Assembly: GCA_934464775.1 (NCBI GenBank) | Contig: CAKSKG010000010.1 | Span: 21,708 to 85,707 of the forward strand | Source: an uncultured Oscillospiraceae bacterium | Lineage (GTDB): Bacteria; Bacillota; Clostridia; Oscillospirales; Ruminococcaceae | Reading direction: 5' to 3' | DNA length: 64,000 nt | In this document: one piece after another, positions 40,670 through 48,802 of the stretch | Layout: every line of letters begins with the position of its first letter | How positions within the stretch are numbered: position 1 is the stretch's first letter | Position numbers and translations under genes: made by a program | The notes under the pieces: generated by a model | What the model was told of the DNA's origin: nothing | The model's database searches: none | The model's input: the letters and a program-made list of their open reading frames with translations, nothing else

Positions 40670-41034
40670 CTTGTGTTAGTTTATTAAGTTTTATAGTATG
40701 GTTTGCAACCATAGAGAAAGCGGAGGTTCCGCCTCCGGCGGGCAAAGGGATGAACCAAAAGGGGCGGTAAAAATAAATCGACACAAAAATCGGGCGCCGC
40801 CCCTTTAGGTTCTCCCTCTGCACACTCTTTCCTTATCCCCCGCCCGATTTTTGAAAATCCATATCAAAATAATTCCTTGGATTTACTTATGCCGACGGCT
40901 CATAAAACGCTTATAATTTACTCTTGTTTTATGGTACGCTCAACCGTCGGCTATTTGGTGTAGGAATCACTTCAAGTCATTAATTATAGTTGATATTCTC
41001 AATCTTAAATTTCTCCGACGGGTCGCTTAGTGCT
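40670..41034 (-). repeat. half copy of the nested inverted-repeat element, copy D
   Basis: The reverse complement of the right half of copies B and C: outer TTAGTTTATTAAGTTTTATA, CGGAGG/CCTCCG hairpin, stem 40784-40796 with 40841-40853, GCCGACGG/CCGTCGGC segment and TATTTGGTGTAGGAAT. It stops inside the left half of the central CGGGTCGCTTAG hairpin at about 41034, so the other half has been lost or never arrived. No gene lies between here and 41119. Confidence 0.82.
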
Positions 41035-41108
41035 TGATTGGGTTGTTCCCGATTCTGCTTTTTTTGCTTTTTATGCTTTTATGATTAATTGATAATTCTG
41101 AACGCCGA

Positions 41109-41149
41109 TAAAAAAATGAAAAGCTCCTACCTTTTGGGTAAGAGCTTTT
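41109..41149 (-). terminator. terminator overlapping the stop of the exonuclease-like gene
   Basis: Stem 41119-41131 with 41137-41149; the single mismatch on the plus strand is a G-U pair in minus-strand RNA. Followed by CATTTTTTTATC in the minus direction. Confidence 0.75.
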
Positions 41150-42140
41150 ATTTATCCTGTAAATGGATTATATATCTGACCGCTTCATACGGGTCTGCGA
41201 ATTTATTCGGCATTTTTTTATATTCGCCGTTTTTCTCTCTGTAAAGAACAATCTTTTCGGCTTCGGGAGCAAATCTGAATCTCTCTCCCTTATGCTCTAT
41301 GAAAACCTCCGTGCCCTTTTTCTCGTATCCAACGCTATACATTCCGCACATATGCGCCAGCGATTTATAGACATTCATCGGCTTTTTTCTTTTCTTCTTT
41401 ACGGGAACAAATCCCTCTGTATGATTTGCAACGGCTTCGCTTCGTCTGAGCTTATTGAGTGCCTGCATCTCCGCAGCCGTTTCCGCATCATTATCAACGG
41501 GCTTACAGCGTGAACACGGAGTAAAGCCTGCGTCCGTGACCTTTGCGTAATAGGTATATGAACGGAGCGACGACACCGCTGCGTCCTTTACGATACGGCA
41601 TTCCTTTGTATGGAAGCACTTTCCGTTTTTGAAAACGAAATATTTATTTGAAGGCTGATCTATAAAATCTATCGCAGGCTTTTTTTCCATAACGGAAAAA
41701 TCAAGATAGCTGAATATTCCGCACATCCAGCGGACTTCCTGCTCCGCCGCATTCTTTTTCCCCGAATAAAAAGGCTTTCTTTCAAGTCCTGCCGCCATAC
41801 TGCGCTTACGGCGCACATCGCTGCATTTTTCCATAGAAAGCTCAAACACCCTTACCAGATGATACAAATGAATATAAGGGTGACGATACCCCGCAGCCGC
41901 CAGCGCTTTTTTTATGCGTCCTGCGGAAAATCCGTCCCACAGGCACAGCATATAATCGCTGCCGCACCACTCGGCAAAAGCCTTTACCGTTCCGCCGTTT
42001 TCACTGCATTCGTCGGCAAGAAAGCTTTTGCTTTCAATAATATTTCCGCCGCAGTCCAGCCGTGAAGCGGCTATTCGGGCTGCCGTGTATCCGTCGGGAG
42101 GTTCCTCCGCCCAGATAACGGAACAAAAAATATAATCCAT
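41148..42140 (-). CDS. degenerate DnaQ-like exonuclease domain joined to an Ada-type zinc motif
   Basis: A 330-residue protein I cannot name. Residues 1-150 follow the order of a DEDDh 3'-5' exonuclease (MDYIFCSVIW, then FAEWCGSDYMLCLWDGFSAG, YIHLYHLVRVF, GKKNAAEQEVRWMCGIF), but the acidic and His catalytic positions are mostly replaced, for example KNAAEQE where active enzymes have H-ALDDA. Around 170-215 is a metal-binding motif like that of Ada-type proteins: CFHTKECRIVK ... AGFTPCSRCKPVD. A C-terminal small domain follows (about 250-330). It may be a nucleic-acid-binding scaffold (inference). ATG at 42140 is chosen with AGGAG upstream. Confidence 0.6.
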   Translation of the reverse strand: MDYIFCSVIWAEEPPDGYTAARIAASRLDCGGNIIESKSFLADECSENGGTVKAFAEWCGSDYMLCLWDGFSAGRIKKALAAAGYRHPYIHLYHLVRVFELSMEKCSDVRRKRSMAAGLERKPFYSGKKNAAEQEVRWMCGIFSYLDFSVMEKKPAIDFIDQPSNKYFVFKNGKCFHTKECRIVKDAAVSSLRSYTYYAKVTDAGFTPCSRCKPVDNDAETAAEMQALNKLRRSEAVANHTEGFVPVKKKRKKPMNVYKSLAHMCGMYSVGYEKKGTEVFIEHKGERFRFAPEAEKIVLYREKNGEYKKMPNKFADPYEAVRYIIHLQDK

Positions 42141-42233
42141 AATAATCCGAATCTCCTGTTGAGAAAGCACTGTAATTTTTTCCGCCCCGTCATCATGTTA
42201 AAAACGTATGTCTGCACAGCGCTCGCTTTTCTT

Positions 42234-42263
42234 ATTATACACCATAATGTATATTCAAGGCAA
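42234..42263 (-). promoter_or_regulatory. promoter of the exonuclease-like gene
   Basis: Minus strand: TTGCCT (42263-42258), 18-base spacer, TATAAT (42239-42234). The stretch 42264-42509 holds nothing else that I can support. Confidence 0.6.
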
Positions 42264-42509
42264 GCGTTTTCCCAAAAATTTTATATATATTCATATTTTG
42301 GCATAATTTACGGTGCAAAATCGTCATATTATACAAATTCGGGAAATGAAGTTTTACACACGCATTTTTGTCCCATGATACCGTTTCACACACCATATAT
42401 TCTGCGCAGATATACGCATTTTATGTCTTTTAGGCACATTTTCGGATTTTCCGTCATTTATTACAAAAAAATCAGCTTGCATTTTTTATATATATTTTAC
42501 AAAAACCCC

Positions 42510-42538
42510 TTGACAAGTAACCGTTTTCAATGTAAAAT
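42510..42538 (+). promoter_or_regulatory. xylA promoter with internal cre-like operator
   Basis: TTGACA (42510-42515), 17-base spacer, TAAAAT (42533-42538). Between the boxes, 42515-42529 reads AAGTAACCGTTTTCA, which matches the CcpA operator consensus WTGNAANCGNWNNCA at every fixed position but one. CcpA bound here would block RNA polymerase when preferred sugars are present. A GCCGAAAA/TTTTCGGC hairpin follows in the leader (about 42562-42580). Confidence 0.72.
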
Positions 42539-42614
42539 GTAGTTATAAAATCCGATCAGATGCCGAAAACCTTTTCGGCGGATAATACAAAAATTATTTT
42601 GGAGGTCCTTTACA

Positions 42615-43940
42615 ATGGGCGAATATTTCAAGAATATCGGCAAGATCCCTTACGAGGGCAAGGAGAGCAAGAACGCTCTCGCATTCAAGTATTACAATCC
42701 CGATGAGATCATCGACGGCAAGCCTATGAGAGAGCACCTGAAGTTCGCTCTTTCCTGGTGGCACACAATGGGCGGCGACGGAACAGATATGTTCGGCTGC
42801 GGCACAACTGACAAGACATGGGGCGAGTCCGATCCCGCTGCAAGAGCAAAGGCTAAGGTTGACGCTGCTTTTGAGATCATGGACAAGCTTTCCGTTGATT
42901 ATTTCTGCTGGCACGACCGTGACCTCTCTCCCGAGTACGGCTCTCTCGCAGAGACAAACGCAAAGTTCGACGAGATCGTTGACTATGTTGCTGAAATGAT
43001 GAAGCTGAACCCGAGCAAGAAGCTCCTCTGGGGCACAGCAAAGTGCTTCGATCACCCCCGTTATATGCACGGCGCAGGCACAGCTCCCTCCGCTGATGTT
43101 TTCGCATTTGCAGCTGCACAGATCAAGAAGGCTATCGACGCAACAGTTAAGCTGGGCGGCAACGGCTACGTTTTCTGGGGCGGCCGTGAGGGCTACGAGA
43201 CTCTCCTGAACACAAACATGGGTCTTGAGCAGGACAACATGGCACGTCTTATGAAGATGGCTGTTGAGTATGCACGTTCCATCGGCTACAAGGGCGACTT
43301 CTACATCGAGCCCAAGCCCAAGGAGCCTACAAAGCACCAGTATGATTTCGATACAGCAACTGTTCTCGGCTTTCTCCGCAAGTACGGTCTTGACAAGGAT
43401 TTCAAGATGAACATTGAGGCTAACCACGCTACACTTGCTCAGCACACATTCCAGCATGAGCTTCGTGTTGCAAGAGACAACGGCGTATTCGGTTCTATCG
43501 ACGCTAACCAGGGCGATCCTCTGCTCGGCTGGGATACAGACCAGTTCCCCACAAACATCTACGATGCTACATACTGCATGTATGAAGTTATCAAGGCAGG
43601 CGGCTTCACAAACGGCGGTCTTAACTTCGATGCAAAGGCTCGCAGAGGCTCCTTCACACCCGAGGACATCTTCCTCAGCTACATCGCAGGTATGGATACA
43701 TTCGCTCTCGGCTTCAAGGCTGCACGTGCTCTTATCGCAGACGGCAGACTTGACAAGTTCGTTGATGACCGCTATGCTTCTTGGACAAAGGGCATCGGCA
43801 AGGAGATCATCGACGGCAAGGCTGACTTCAAGTCCCTCGAAAAGTATGCACTTGAAAAGGGCGAGGTTACAGATTCCCTTACAAGCGGCAGACAGGAAGA
43901 GCTTGAGTCTATCGTAAACAACGTTCTCTTCTCTCTGTAA
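42615..43940 (+). CDS. xylA: xylose isomerase
   Basis: A 441-residue class II isomerase converting D-xylose to D-xylulose. His100 and Asp103 lie in CWHDRDLSPE; metal-site segments are YVFWGGREGYETL, MNIEANHATLAQHTFQHEL and GSIDANQGDPLLGWDTDQFP. ATG follows GGAGG by 9 bases. Codon use is strongly biased (for example ACA for Thr and AAG for Lys), as in the pfl and ppdK genes, suggesting high expression. xylB follows 110 bases downstream after a hairpin. Confidence 0.97.
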   Translation: MGEYFKNIGKIPYEGKESKNALAFKYYNPDEIIDGKPMREHLKFALSWWHTMGGDGTDMFGCGTTDKTWGESDPAARAKAKVDAAFEIMDKLSVDYFCWHDRDLSPEYGSLAETNAKFDEIVDYVAEMMKLNPSKKLLWGTAKCFDHPRYMHGAGTAPSADVFAFAAAQIKKAIDATVKLGGNGYVFWGGREGYETLLNTNMGLEQDNMARLMKMAVEYARSIGYKGDFYIEPKPKEPTKHQYDFDTATVLGFLRKYGLDKDFKMNIEANHATLAQHTFQHELRVARDNGVFGSIDANQGDPLLGWDTDQFPTNIYDATYCMYEVIKAGGFTNGGLNFDAKARRGSFTPEDIFLSYIAGMDTFALGFKAARALIADGRLDKFVDDRYASWTKGIGKEIIDGKADFKSLEKYALEKGEVTDSLTSGRQEELESIVNNVLFSL

Positions 43941-43967
43941 TTTTTAATTCAAACAGCTGAAATTTTG

Positions 43968-44008
43968 CTGCACGGGCAGGCTGAAAGTGCCTGTCCGTGC
44001 AGTTTTTC
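43968..44008 (+). terminator. terminator between xylA and xylB
   Basis: 14-bp stem with one G-U pair (43968-43981 with 43989-44002) followed by TTTTTC. It may reduce xylB expression relative to xylA. Confidence 0.78.
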
Positions 44009-44050
44009 TGTATAATATACTATTCTATAAAGTAAAAGGAGCCTGATAAA

Positions 44051-45574
44051 ATGGCATACGTTATCGGTGTTGACCTCGGCACAAGCGGCACAAAAACCGT
44101 GCTTTTCGATGAAAAAGGAACAGTTATCGCTTCGGCAACAGTTGAATATCCTCTCTATCAGCCCAAAAACGGCTATGCGGAGCAGGAGCCTACAGATTGG
44201 TACAATGCTGCCGTTTCCACAATAAAGACAGTTCTGGCAAAAAGCGGCGTAAATGCGGCTGATATCGCAGGACTTGGCATAAGCGGTCAGATGCACGGTC
44301 TGGTAATGCTGGACGAAAACAATGAAGTTATCCGCCGTTCGATCATCTGGTGCGACCAGAGAACCGAAAAAGAAGTGGAGGAAATGAACGAGAAGCTGGG
44401 CAGGGAAAAGCTCATTGAGATCACTGCAAATCCTGCTCTCACAGGCTGGACGGCAGCAAAGATCCTCTGGGTAAGAAACAACGAACCCGAGAACTACGCA
44501 AAGTGCCGCCACATTCTTCTCCCCAAGGATTATGTCCGCTTCATGCTCACAGGCGATTATGCAACGGAGGTTTCCGATGCATCGGGAATGCAGTTGCTTG
44601 ATGTTCCCCACCGCTGCTGGAGCAAGGAAGTATGCGATGCTCTCGACATCGACATGGCTATGCTCCCCAAGGTGTATGAGTCCTGCGAAGTTACGGGAAC
44701 AATATCAAAGGCTGCCGCAGAGCTGACAGGTCTTAAAGAAGGCACTATCGTTGTGGGCGGCGCAGGCGACAATGCGGCTGCCGCAGTAGGCACAGGCGTT
44801 GTTACCGACGGCAAGGCGTTCACAACTATCGGCACAAGCGGCGTTGTTTTTGCCCACACATCAAACATTTCGATCGACCCCAAGGGCAGAGTACATACCT
44901 GCTGTGCAGCAGTTCCGGGTGCATGGCACATCATGGGCGTTACACAGGCTGCGGGACTTTCGCTCCGCTGGTTCAGAGATAATTTCTGCGGCGACGAGAT
45001 CTCCACAGCAAAGCTCATGGACGTTGATACATACGAGATCATGACAGCCGAGGCGCAGACAGTACCCATAGGCTCCGAAAGACTTCTCTATCTCCCCTAC
45101 CTCATGGGCGAGAGAACACCTCATCTTGATCCCAACGCAAGAGGAATGTTCTTCGGACTTTCCGCTATCCACACAAAGAAGCACCTGCTCCGTGCGGTAA
45201 TGGAGGGTGTTTCCTACTCGCTGCGTGACTGCGTTGAGATATGCCGTGAAATGGGCATAAATGTTTCCGACATGATGGCTTGCGGCGGCGGCGGAACATC
45301 TCCCCTCTGGCGTCAGATGCTTGCCGATCTCTACGGCTGCCCCGTAAAGACTGCTGCTTCCAAGGAAGGCCCCGCACTGGGCGTTGCTATCCTTGCAATG
45401 GTAGGCGCCGGTATCTACAAGTCCGTTCCCGAGGCTTGCGCGGCTATCGTCAAGGTAGACAAGACACAGCAGCCTATTGCGGAGAATATCCCCGAATACG
45501 AAAAGTTCTACAAGCTTTATACAAAGATATATCCCTCCGTAAAGGAAAAATGCGCAGAGCTTGCGGCACTCTGA
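44051..45574 (+). CDS. xylB: xylulokinase
   Basis: A 507-residue FGGY-family kinase phosphorylating D-xylulose to xylulose 5-phosphate for the pentose phosphate pathway. N-terminal GVDLGTSGTKTVLFDEKG is the phosphate loop, ISGQMHGLVMLD is the substrate segment typical of xylulokinase, and VGGAGDNAAAAVGTG and ACGGGGTSPLWRQML are the other FGGY blocks. AAAGGAG precedes ATG by 9 bases. Confidence 0.95.
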   Translation: MAYVIGVDLGTSGTKTVLFDEKGTVIASATVEYPLYQPKNGYAEQEPTDWYNAAVSTIKTVLAKSGVNAADIAGLGISGQMHGLVMLDENNEVIRRSIIWCDQRTEKEVEEMNEKLGREKLIEITANPALTGWTAAKILWVRNNEPENYAKCRHILLPKDYVRFMLTGDYATEVSDASGMQLLDVPHRCWSKEVCDALDIDMAMLPKVYESCEVTGTISKAAAELTGLKEGTIVVGGAGDNAAAAVGTGVVTDGKAFTTIGTSGVVFAHTSNISIDPKGRVHTCCAAVPGAWHIMGVTQAAGLSLRWFRDNFCGDEISTAKLMDVDTYEIMTAEAQTVPIGSERLLYLPYLMGERTPHLDPNARGMFFGLSAIHTKKHLLRAVMEGVSYSLRDCVEICREMGINVSDMMACGGGGTSPLWRQMLADLYGCPVKTAASKEGPALGVAILAMVGAGIYKSVPEACAAIVKVDKTQQPIAENIPEYEKFYKLYTKIYPSVKEKCAELAAL

Positions 45575-45596
45575 TAATTGACCTGAAATACAAAAG

Positions 45597-45630
45597 CTTC
45601 GCCGAGATGATATTTTTCGGCGAAGTTTTT
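45597..45630 (+). terminator. terminator after xylB
   Basis: 9-bp stem CTTCGCCGA/TCGGCGAAG (45597-45625) followed by TTTTT. Confidence 0.8.
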
Positions 45631-45640
45631 ATTATACGAT

Positions 45641-45690
45641 AAAATGCTCACTGTTCATGGCATGACCCGATGAACAGTGAGCATTTTTCA
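45641..45690. terminator. second hairpin, bidirectional terminator
   Basis: Perfect 18-bp stem (45641-45658 with 45670-45687) with A run before and T run after; can serve both xylB and the converging ppdK. Confidence 0.8.
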
Positions 45691-45699
45691 TTTATACAC

Positions 45700-45735
45700 A
45701 AAAAATCGGTCGGGAGAAATATCTCCCGACCGATC
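45700..45735 (-). terminator. terminator of ppdK
   Basis: 13-bp stem ATCGGTCGGGAGA and its complement (45705-45734), followed by TTTTTTG in the minus direction. Confidence 0.85.
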
Positions 45736-45772
45736 AATAAACTATTATGACCGATTATTCGGCTGTCAGAAA

Positions 45773-48412
45773 TTACTTCTGGTCAGCAATTGCAGCCTGA
45801 GCAGCAGCAAGACGAGCGATCGGAACACGGAAAGGTGAGCAGGATACATAATCCAGACCGATCTCGTGGCAGAACATAACAGATGTAGGATCACCGCCGT
45901 GCTCACCGCAGATACCGCAGTGGAGGTTGGGGTTAACGGGCTTGCCGAGGTCGATGGACATCTTCATGAGCTTGCCAACGCCTACCTGGTCGAGCTTTGC
46001 AAAAGGATCGTTCTCGTAGATCTTAGCATCGTAGTAAGCTCCGAGGAACTTGCCTGCATCGTCTCTGGAGAAGCCGAATGTCATCTGTGTAAGGTCGTTT
46101 GTACCGAAGCAGAAGAAGTCAGCTTCCTTAGCGATCTCGTCAGCTGTAAGAGCTGCACGGGGGATCTCGATCATTGTACCAACGCTGTACTTGAGGTCGC
46201 TGCCTGCATCAGCAATGATCTTGTCAGCAACTTCAACAACGATCTTCTTAACGAACTTGAACTCCTTGACCTCGCCAACGAGGGGGATCATGATCTCAGG
46301 AGCAACGTCCCAATCGGGGTGCTTCTTCTTAACGTTGATAGCAGCCTTGATAACAGCGCTTGTCTGCATCTTAGCGATCTCGGGATATGTTACTGTAAGA
46401 CGGCAGCCACGGTGACCCATCATGGGGTTGAACTCGTGGAGACCTGCGATGATGTTCTTGATAGCCTCAACGGACTTGCCCTGAGCCTTAGCAAGAGCCT
46501 CGATATCAGCCTCATCAGTAGGAACGAATTCGTGGAGAGGAGGATCGAGGAATCTGATTGTTACAGGTGAGCCCTCAAGTGCTTCGTAGAGAGCCTCGAA
46601 GTCGCCCTGCTGCATAGGTTCGATCTTAGCAAGAGCTGCTTCTCTCTCTTCAACTGTATCGGAGCAGATCATCTCTCTGAATGCAGCGATTCTCTCGGGA
46701 TCGAAGAACATATGCTCTGTACGGCAGAGACCGATACCCTCGGCACCGAGCTCCTTAGCCTTCTTAGCATCTGTAGGTGTATCAGCGTTTGTTCTTACCT
46801 TGAGCTTTCTGTACTTGTCAGCCCAAGCCATAACTCTGCCGAACTCGCCTGCGATCGTAGCGTCAACAGTGGGAATGATCTCACCGTAGATGTTGCCTGT
46901 TGTACCGTCGATGGAGATGTAGTCGCCCTCGTGGAATACCTTGCCTGCGAGCTCGAACTTCTTGTTCTCTTCATCCATCTTGATATCGCCGCAGCCGGAT
47001 ACACAGCAAGTACCCATACCACGAGCAACAACGGCAGCGTGAGATGTCATACCGCCGCGAACTGTAAGGATACCCTGAGCAGCCTTCATACCTGTGATAT
47101 CCTCGGGAGATGTTTCGAGACGAACGAGAACTACCTTTTCGCCTCTTGCGTTCCAAGCTTCAGCATCGTCAGCTGTGAATACAACCTTACCGCAAGCAGC
47201 TCCGGGAGAAGCACCGAGGCCCTTTCCGAGAGGAGTTGCAGCCTTGAGAGCCTTAGCGTCGAACTGGGGGTGAAGCAGTGTATCGAGGTTTCTGGGGTCG
47301 ATCATTGCAACTGCTTCCTGCTCTGTCTTGTGGCCTTCGTCAACGAGGTCGCAAGCGATCTTGAGGGCAGCCTGAGCTGTTCTCTTACCGTTACGGCACT
47401 GGAGCATATAGAGCTTCTTGTTCTCTACTGTGAACTCCATGTCCTGCATATCGTGGTAGTGGTTTTCGAGTGTCTCGCAAACCTTGATGAAGTCTGCATA
47501 AGCCTCGGGGAACTCCTGCTCCATCTGAGCGATAGGCATAGGAGTACGAACGCCTGCAACAACGTCCTCGCCCTGTGCGTTGATAAGGAACTCACCCATG
47601 AGCTTCTTCTCGCCTGTTGCGGGATCTCTTGTGAAGGCAACGCCTGTACCGGACTCATTGTTGAGGTTACCGAATACCATGGGCATTACGTTAACTGCAG
47701 TACCCCAGGAATAAGGGATATCGTTGTCGCGGCGGTATACGTTTGCACGGGGGTTGTCCCAAGAACGGAATACAGCCTCGATAGCGAGCTTGAGCTGCTC
47801 AACAGGATCGGAGGGGAAGTCTGTGCCGAGCTGGTTCTTGTACTCTGCCTTGAACTGCTCTGCAAGTGTCTTAAGGTCAGCAGCTGTGAGCTCTACATCG
47901 TAATGTACGCCCTTTTCTTCCTTCATCTTGTCGATGAGCTGCTCGAAGTACTTCTTGCCGACTTCCATAACAACGTCGGAGAACATCTGGATAAATCTTC
48001 TGTAAGAGTCGTAAACGAATCTCTCAAAAGCGGGATCGGAGTTGCCTGCGATCATAGCAGCAACAACTTCATCGTTAAGACCGAGGTTGAGGATCGTGTC
48101 CATCATACCGGGCATGGAAGCTCTTGCGCCGGAACGAACGGAAACGAGGAGAGGATTCTTGAGATCGCCGAACTTCTTGCCGTTGATCTCTTCCATCTTC
48201 TTAACGCCTTCCATAGCCTGAGCCATGATCTCGTCGTTGATCTTTCTGCCGTCCTCATAATACTGAGTACAAGCCTCTGTTGTAATTGTAAAGCCCTGAG
48301 GAACAGGAAGACCGATGCTTGTCATCTCAGCAAGGTTTGCACCCTTACCGCCGAGGAGATTACGCATTGTCATGTCGCCTTCGCTGAACATATAGACCCA
48401 TTTCTTTGCCAT
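45773..48412 (-). CDS. ppdK: pyruvate phosphate dikinase
   Basis: An 879-residue enzyme interconverting pyruvate, ATP and phosphate with PEP, AMP and pyrophosphate; in fermentative clostridia it works in glycolysis or gluconeogenesis. It has an N-terminal nucleotide-binding domain (KGANLAEMTSIGLPVPQGFT), the swivelling phosphohistidine His458 in GGMTSHAAVVARG, and a C-terminal PEP/pyruvate barrel with GTNDLTQMTFGFSRDD and NLHCGICGEHGGDPTSV. His458 is close to His455 of the C. symbiosum enzyme. ATG at 48412 has GGAGG 10 bases upstream; the longer frame to 48448 reads over that site. Confidence 0.97.
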   Translation of the reverse strand: MAKKWVYMFSEGDMTMRNLLGGKGANLAEMTSIGLPVPQGFTITTEACTQYYEDGRKINDEIMAQAMEGVKKMEEINGKKFGDLKNPLLVSVRSGARASMPGMMDTILNLGLNDEVVAAMIAGNSDPAFERFVYDSYRRFIQMFSDVVMEVGKKYFEQLIDKMKEEKGVHYDVELTAADLKTLAEQFKAEYKNQLGTDFPSDPVEQLKLAIEAVFRSWDNPRANVYRRDNDIPYSWGTAVNVMPMVFGNLNNESGTGVAFTRDPATGEKKLMGEFLINAQGEDVVAGVRTPMPIAQMEQEFPEAYADFIKVCETLENHYHDMQDMEFTVENKKLYMLQCRNGKRTAQAALKIACDLVDEGHKTEQEAVAMIDPRNLDTLLHPQFDAKALKAATPLGKGLGASPGAACGKVVFTADDAEAWNARGEKVVLVRLETSPEDITGMKAAQGILTVRGGMTSHAAVVARGMGTCCVSGCGDIKMDEENKKFELAGKVFHEGDYISIDGTTGNIYGEIIPTVDATIAGEFGRVMAWADKYRKLKVRTNADTPTDAKKAKELGAEGIGLCRTEHMFFDPERIAAFREMICSDTVEEREAALAKIEPMQQGDFEALYEALEGSPVTIRFLDPPLHEFVPTDEADIEALAKAQGKSVEAIKNIIAGLHEFNPMMGHRGCRLTVTYPEIAKMQTSAVIKAAINVKKKHPDWDVAPEIMIPLVGEVKEFKFVKKIVVEVADKIIADAGSDLKYSVGTMIEIPRAALTADEIAKEADFFCFGTNDLTQMTFGFSRDDAGKFLGAYYDAKIYENDPFAKLDQVGVGKLMKMSIDLGKPVNPNLHCGICGEHGGDPTSVMFCHEIGLDYVSCSPFRVPIARLAAAQAAIADQK

Positions 48413-48510
48413 TGGATAATTACCTCCGTTAATTTGATTTTTCCTCACGCAACAGCAATGCCGATCATAAACGATAAAATCACAGCATCATTATTCGTGA
48501 CTATAATTAT

Positions 48511-48519
48511 ATTATAGCA
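48511..48519 (-). promoter_or_regulatory. extended -10 promoter of ppdK
   Basis: Minus strand TGCTATAAT; no convincing -35 box. The start would lie about 90 bases before the ppdK ATG. Confidence 0.55.
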
Positions 48520-48667
48520 GAAAACTTTCATCATTTCTACTGTTCATATACAGAAAATTATATCACCTATATTTGTGGAATTTGACTAAATTGTACATCT
48601 TTTTGTTATTGTAATAAAATTCGCTTGAAATAGCTTTATAAATATGAGATAATATATTTGTATATTT

Positions 48668-48696
48668 TTGAACGCAGTATTTATCATATGTATAAT
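48668..48696 (+). promoter_or_regulatory. sigma-A promoter for the 48803 gene and glmU
   Basis: TTGAAC (48668-48673), 17-base spacer, TATAAT (48691-48696). Confidence 0.7.
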
Positions 48697-48802
48697 ACTC
48701 TCTATATATACTTAAAGTAAATTAGTGTGCAAAATTTTATACATTCAGTAGACAATTAATGATATTATACACGATGCAGACAAAAAACGGAGCCTAAACT
48801 CT

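Noticed and set aside
46712..48517. 601-codon open frame on the plus strand opposite ppdK
   Set aside because: Same cause: antisense shadow of a strongly biased gene, with no ribosome binding site and an implausible composition.
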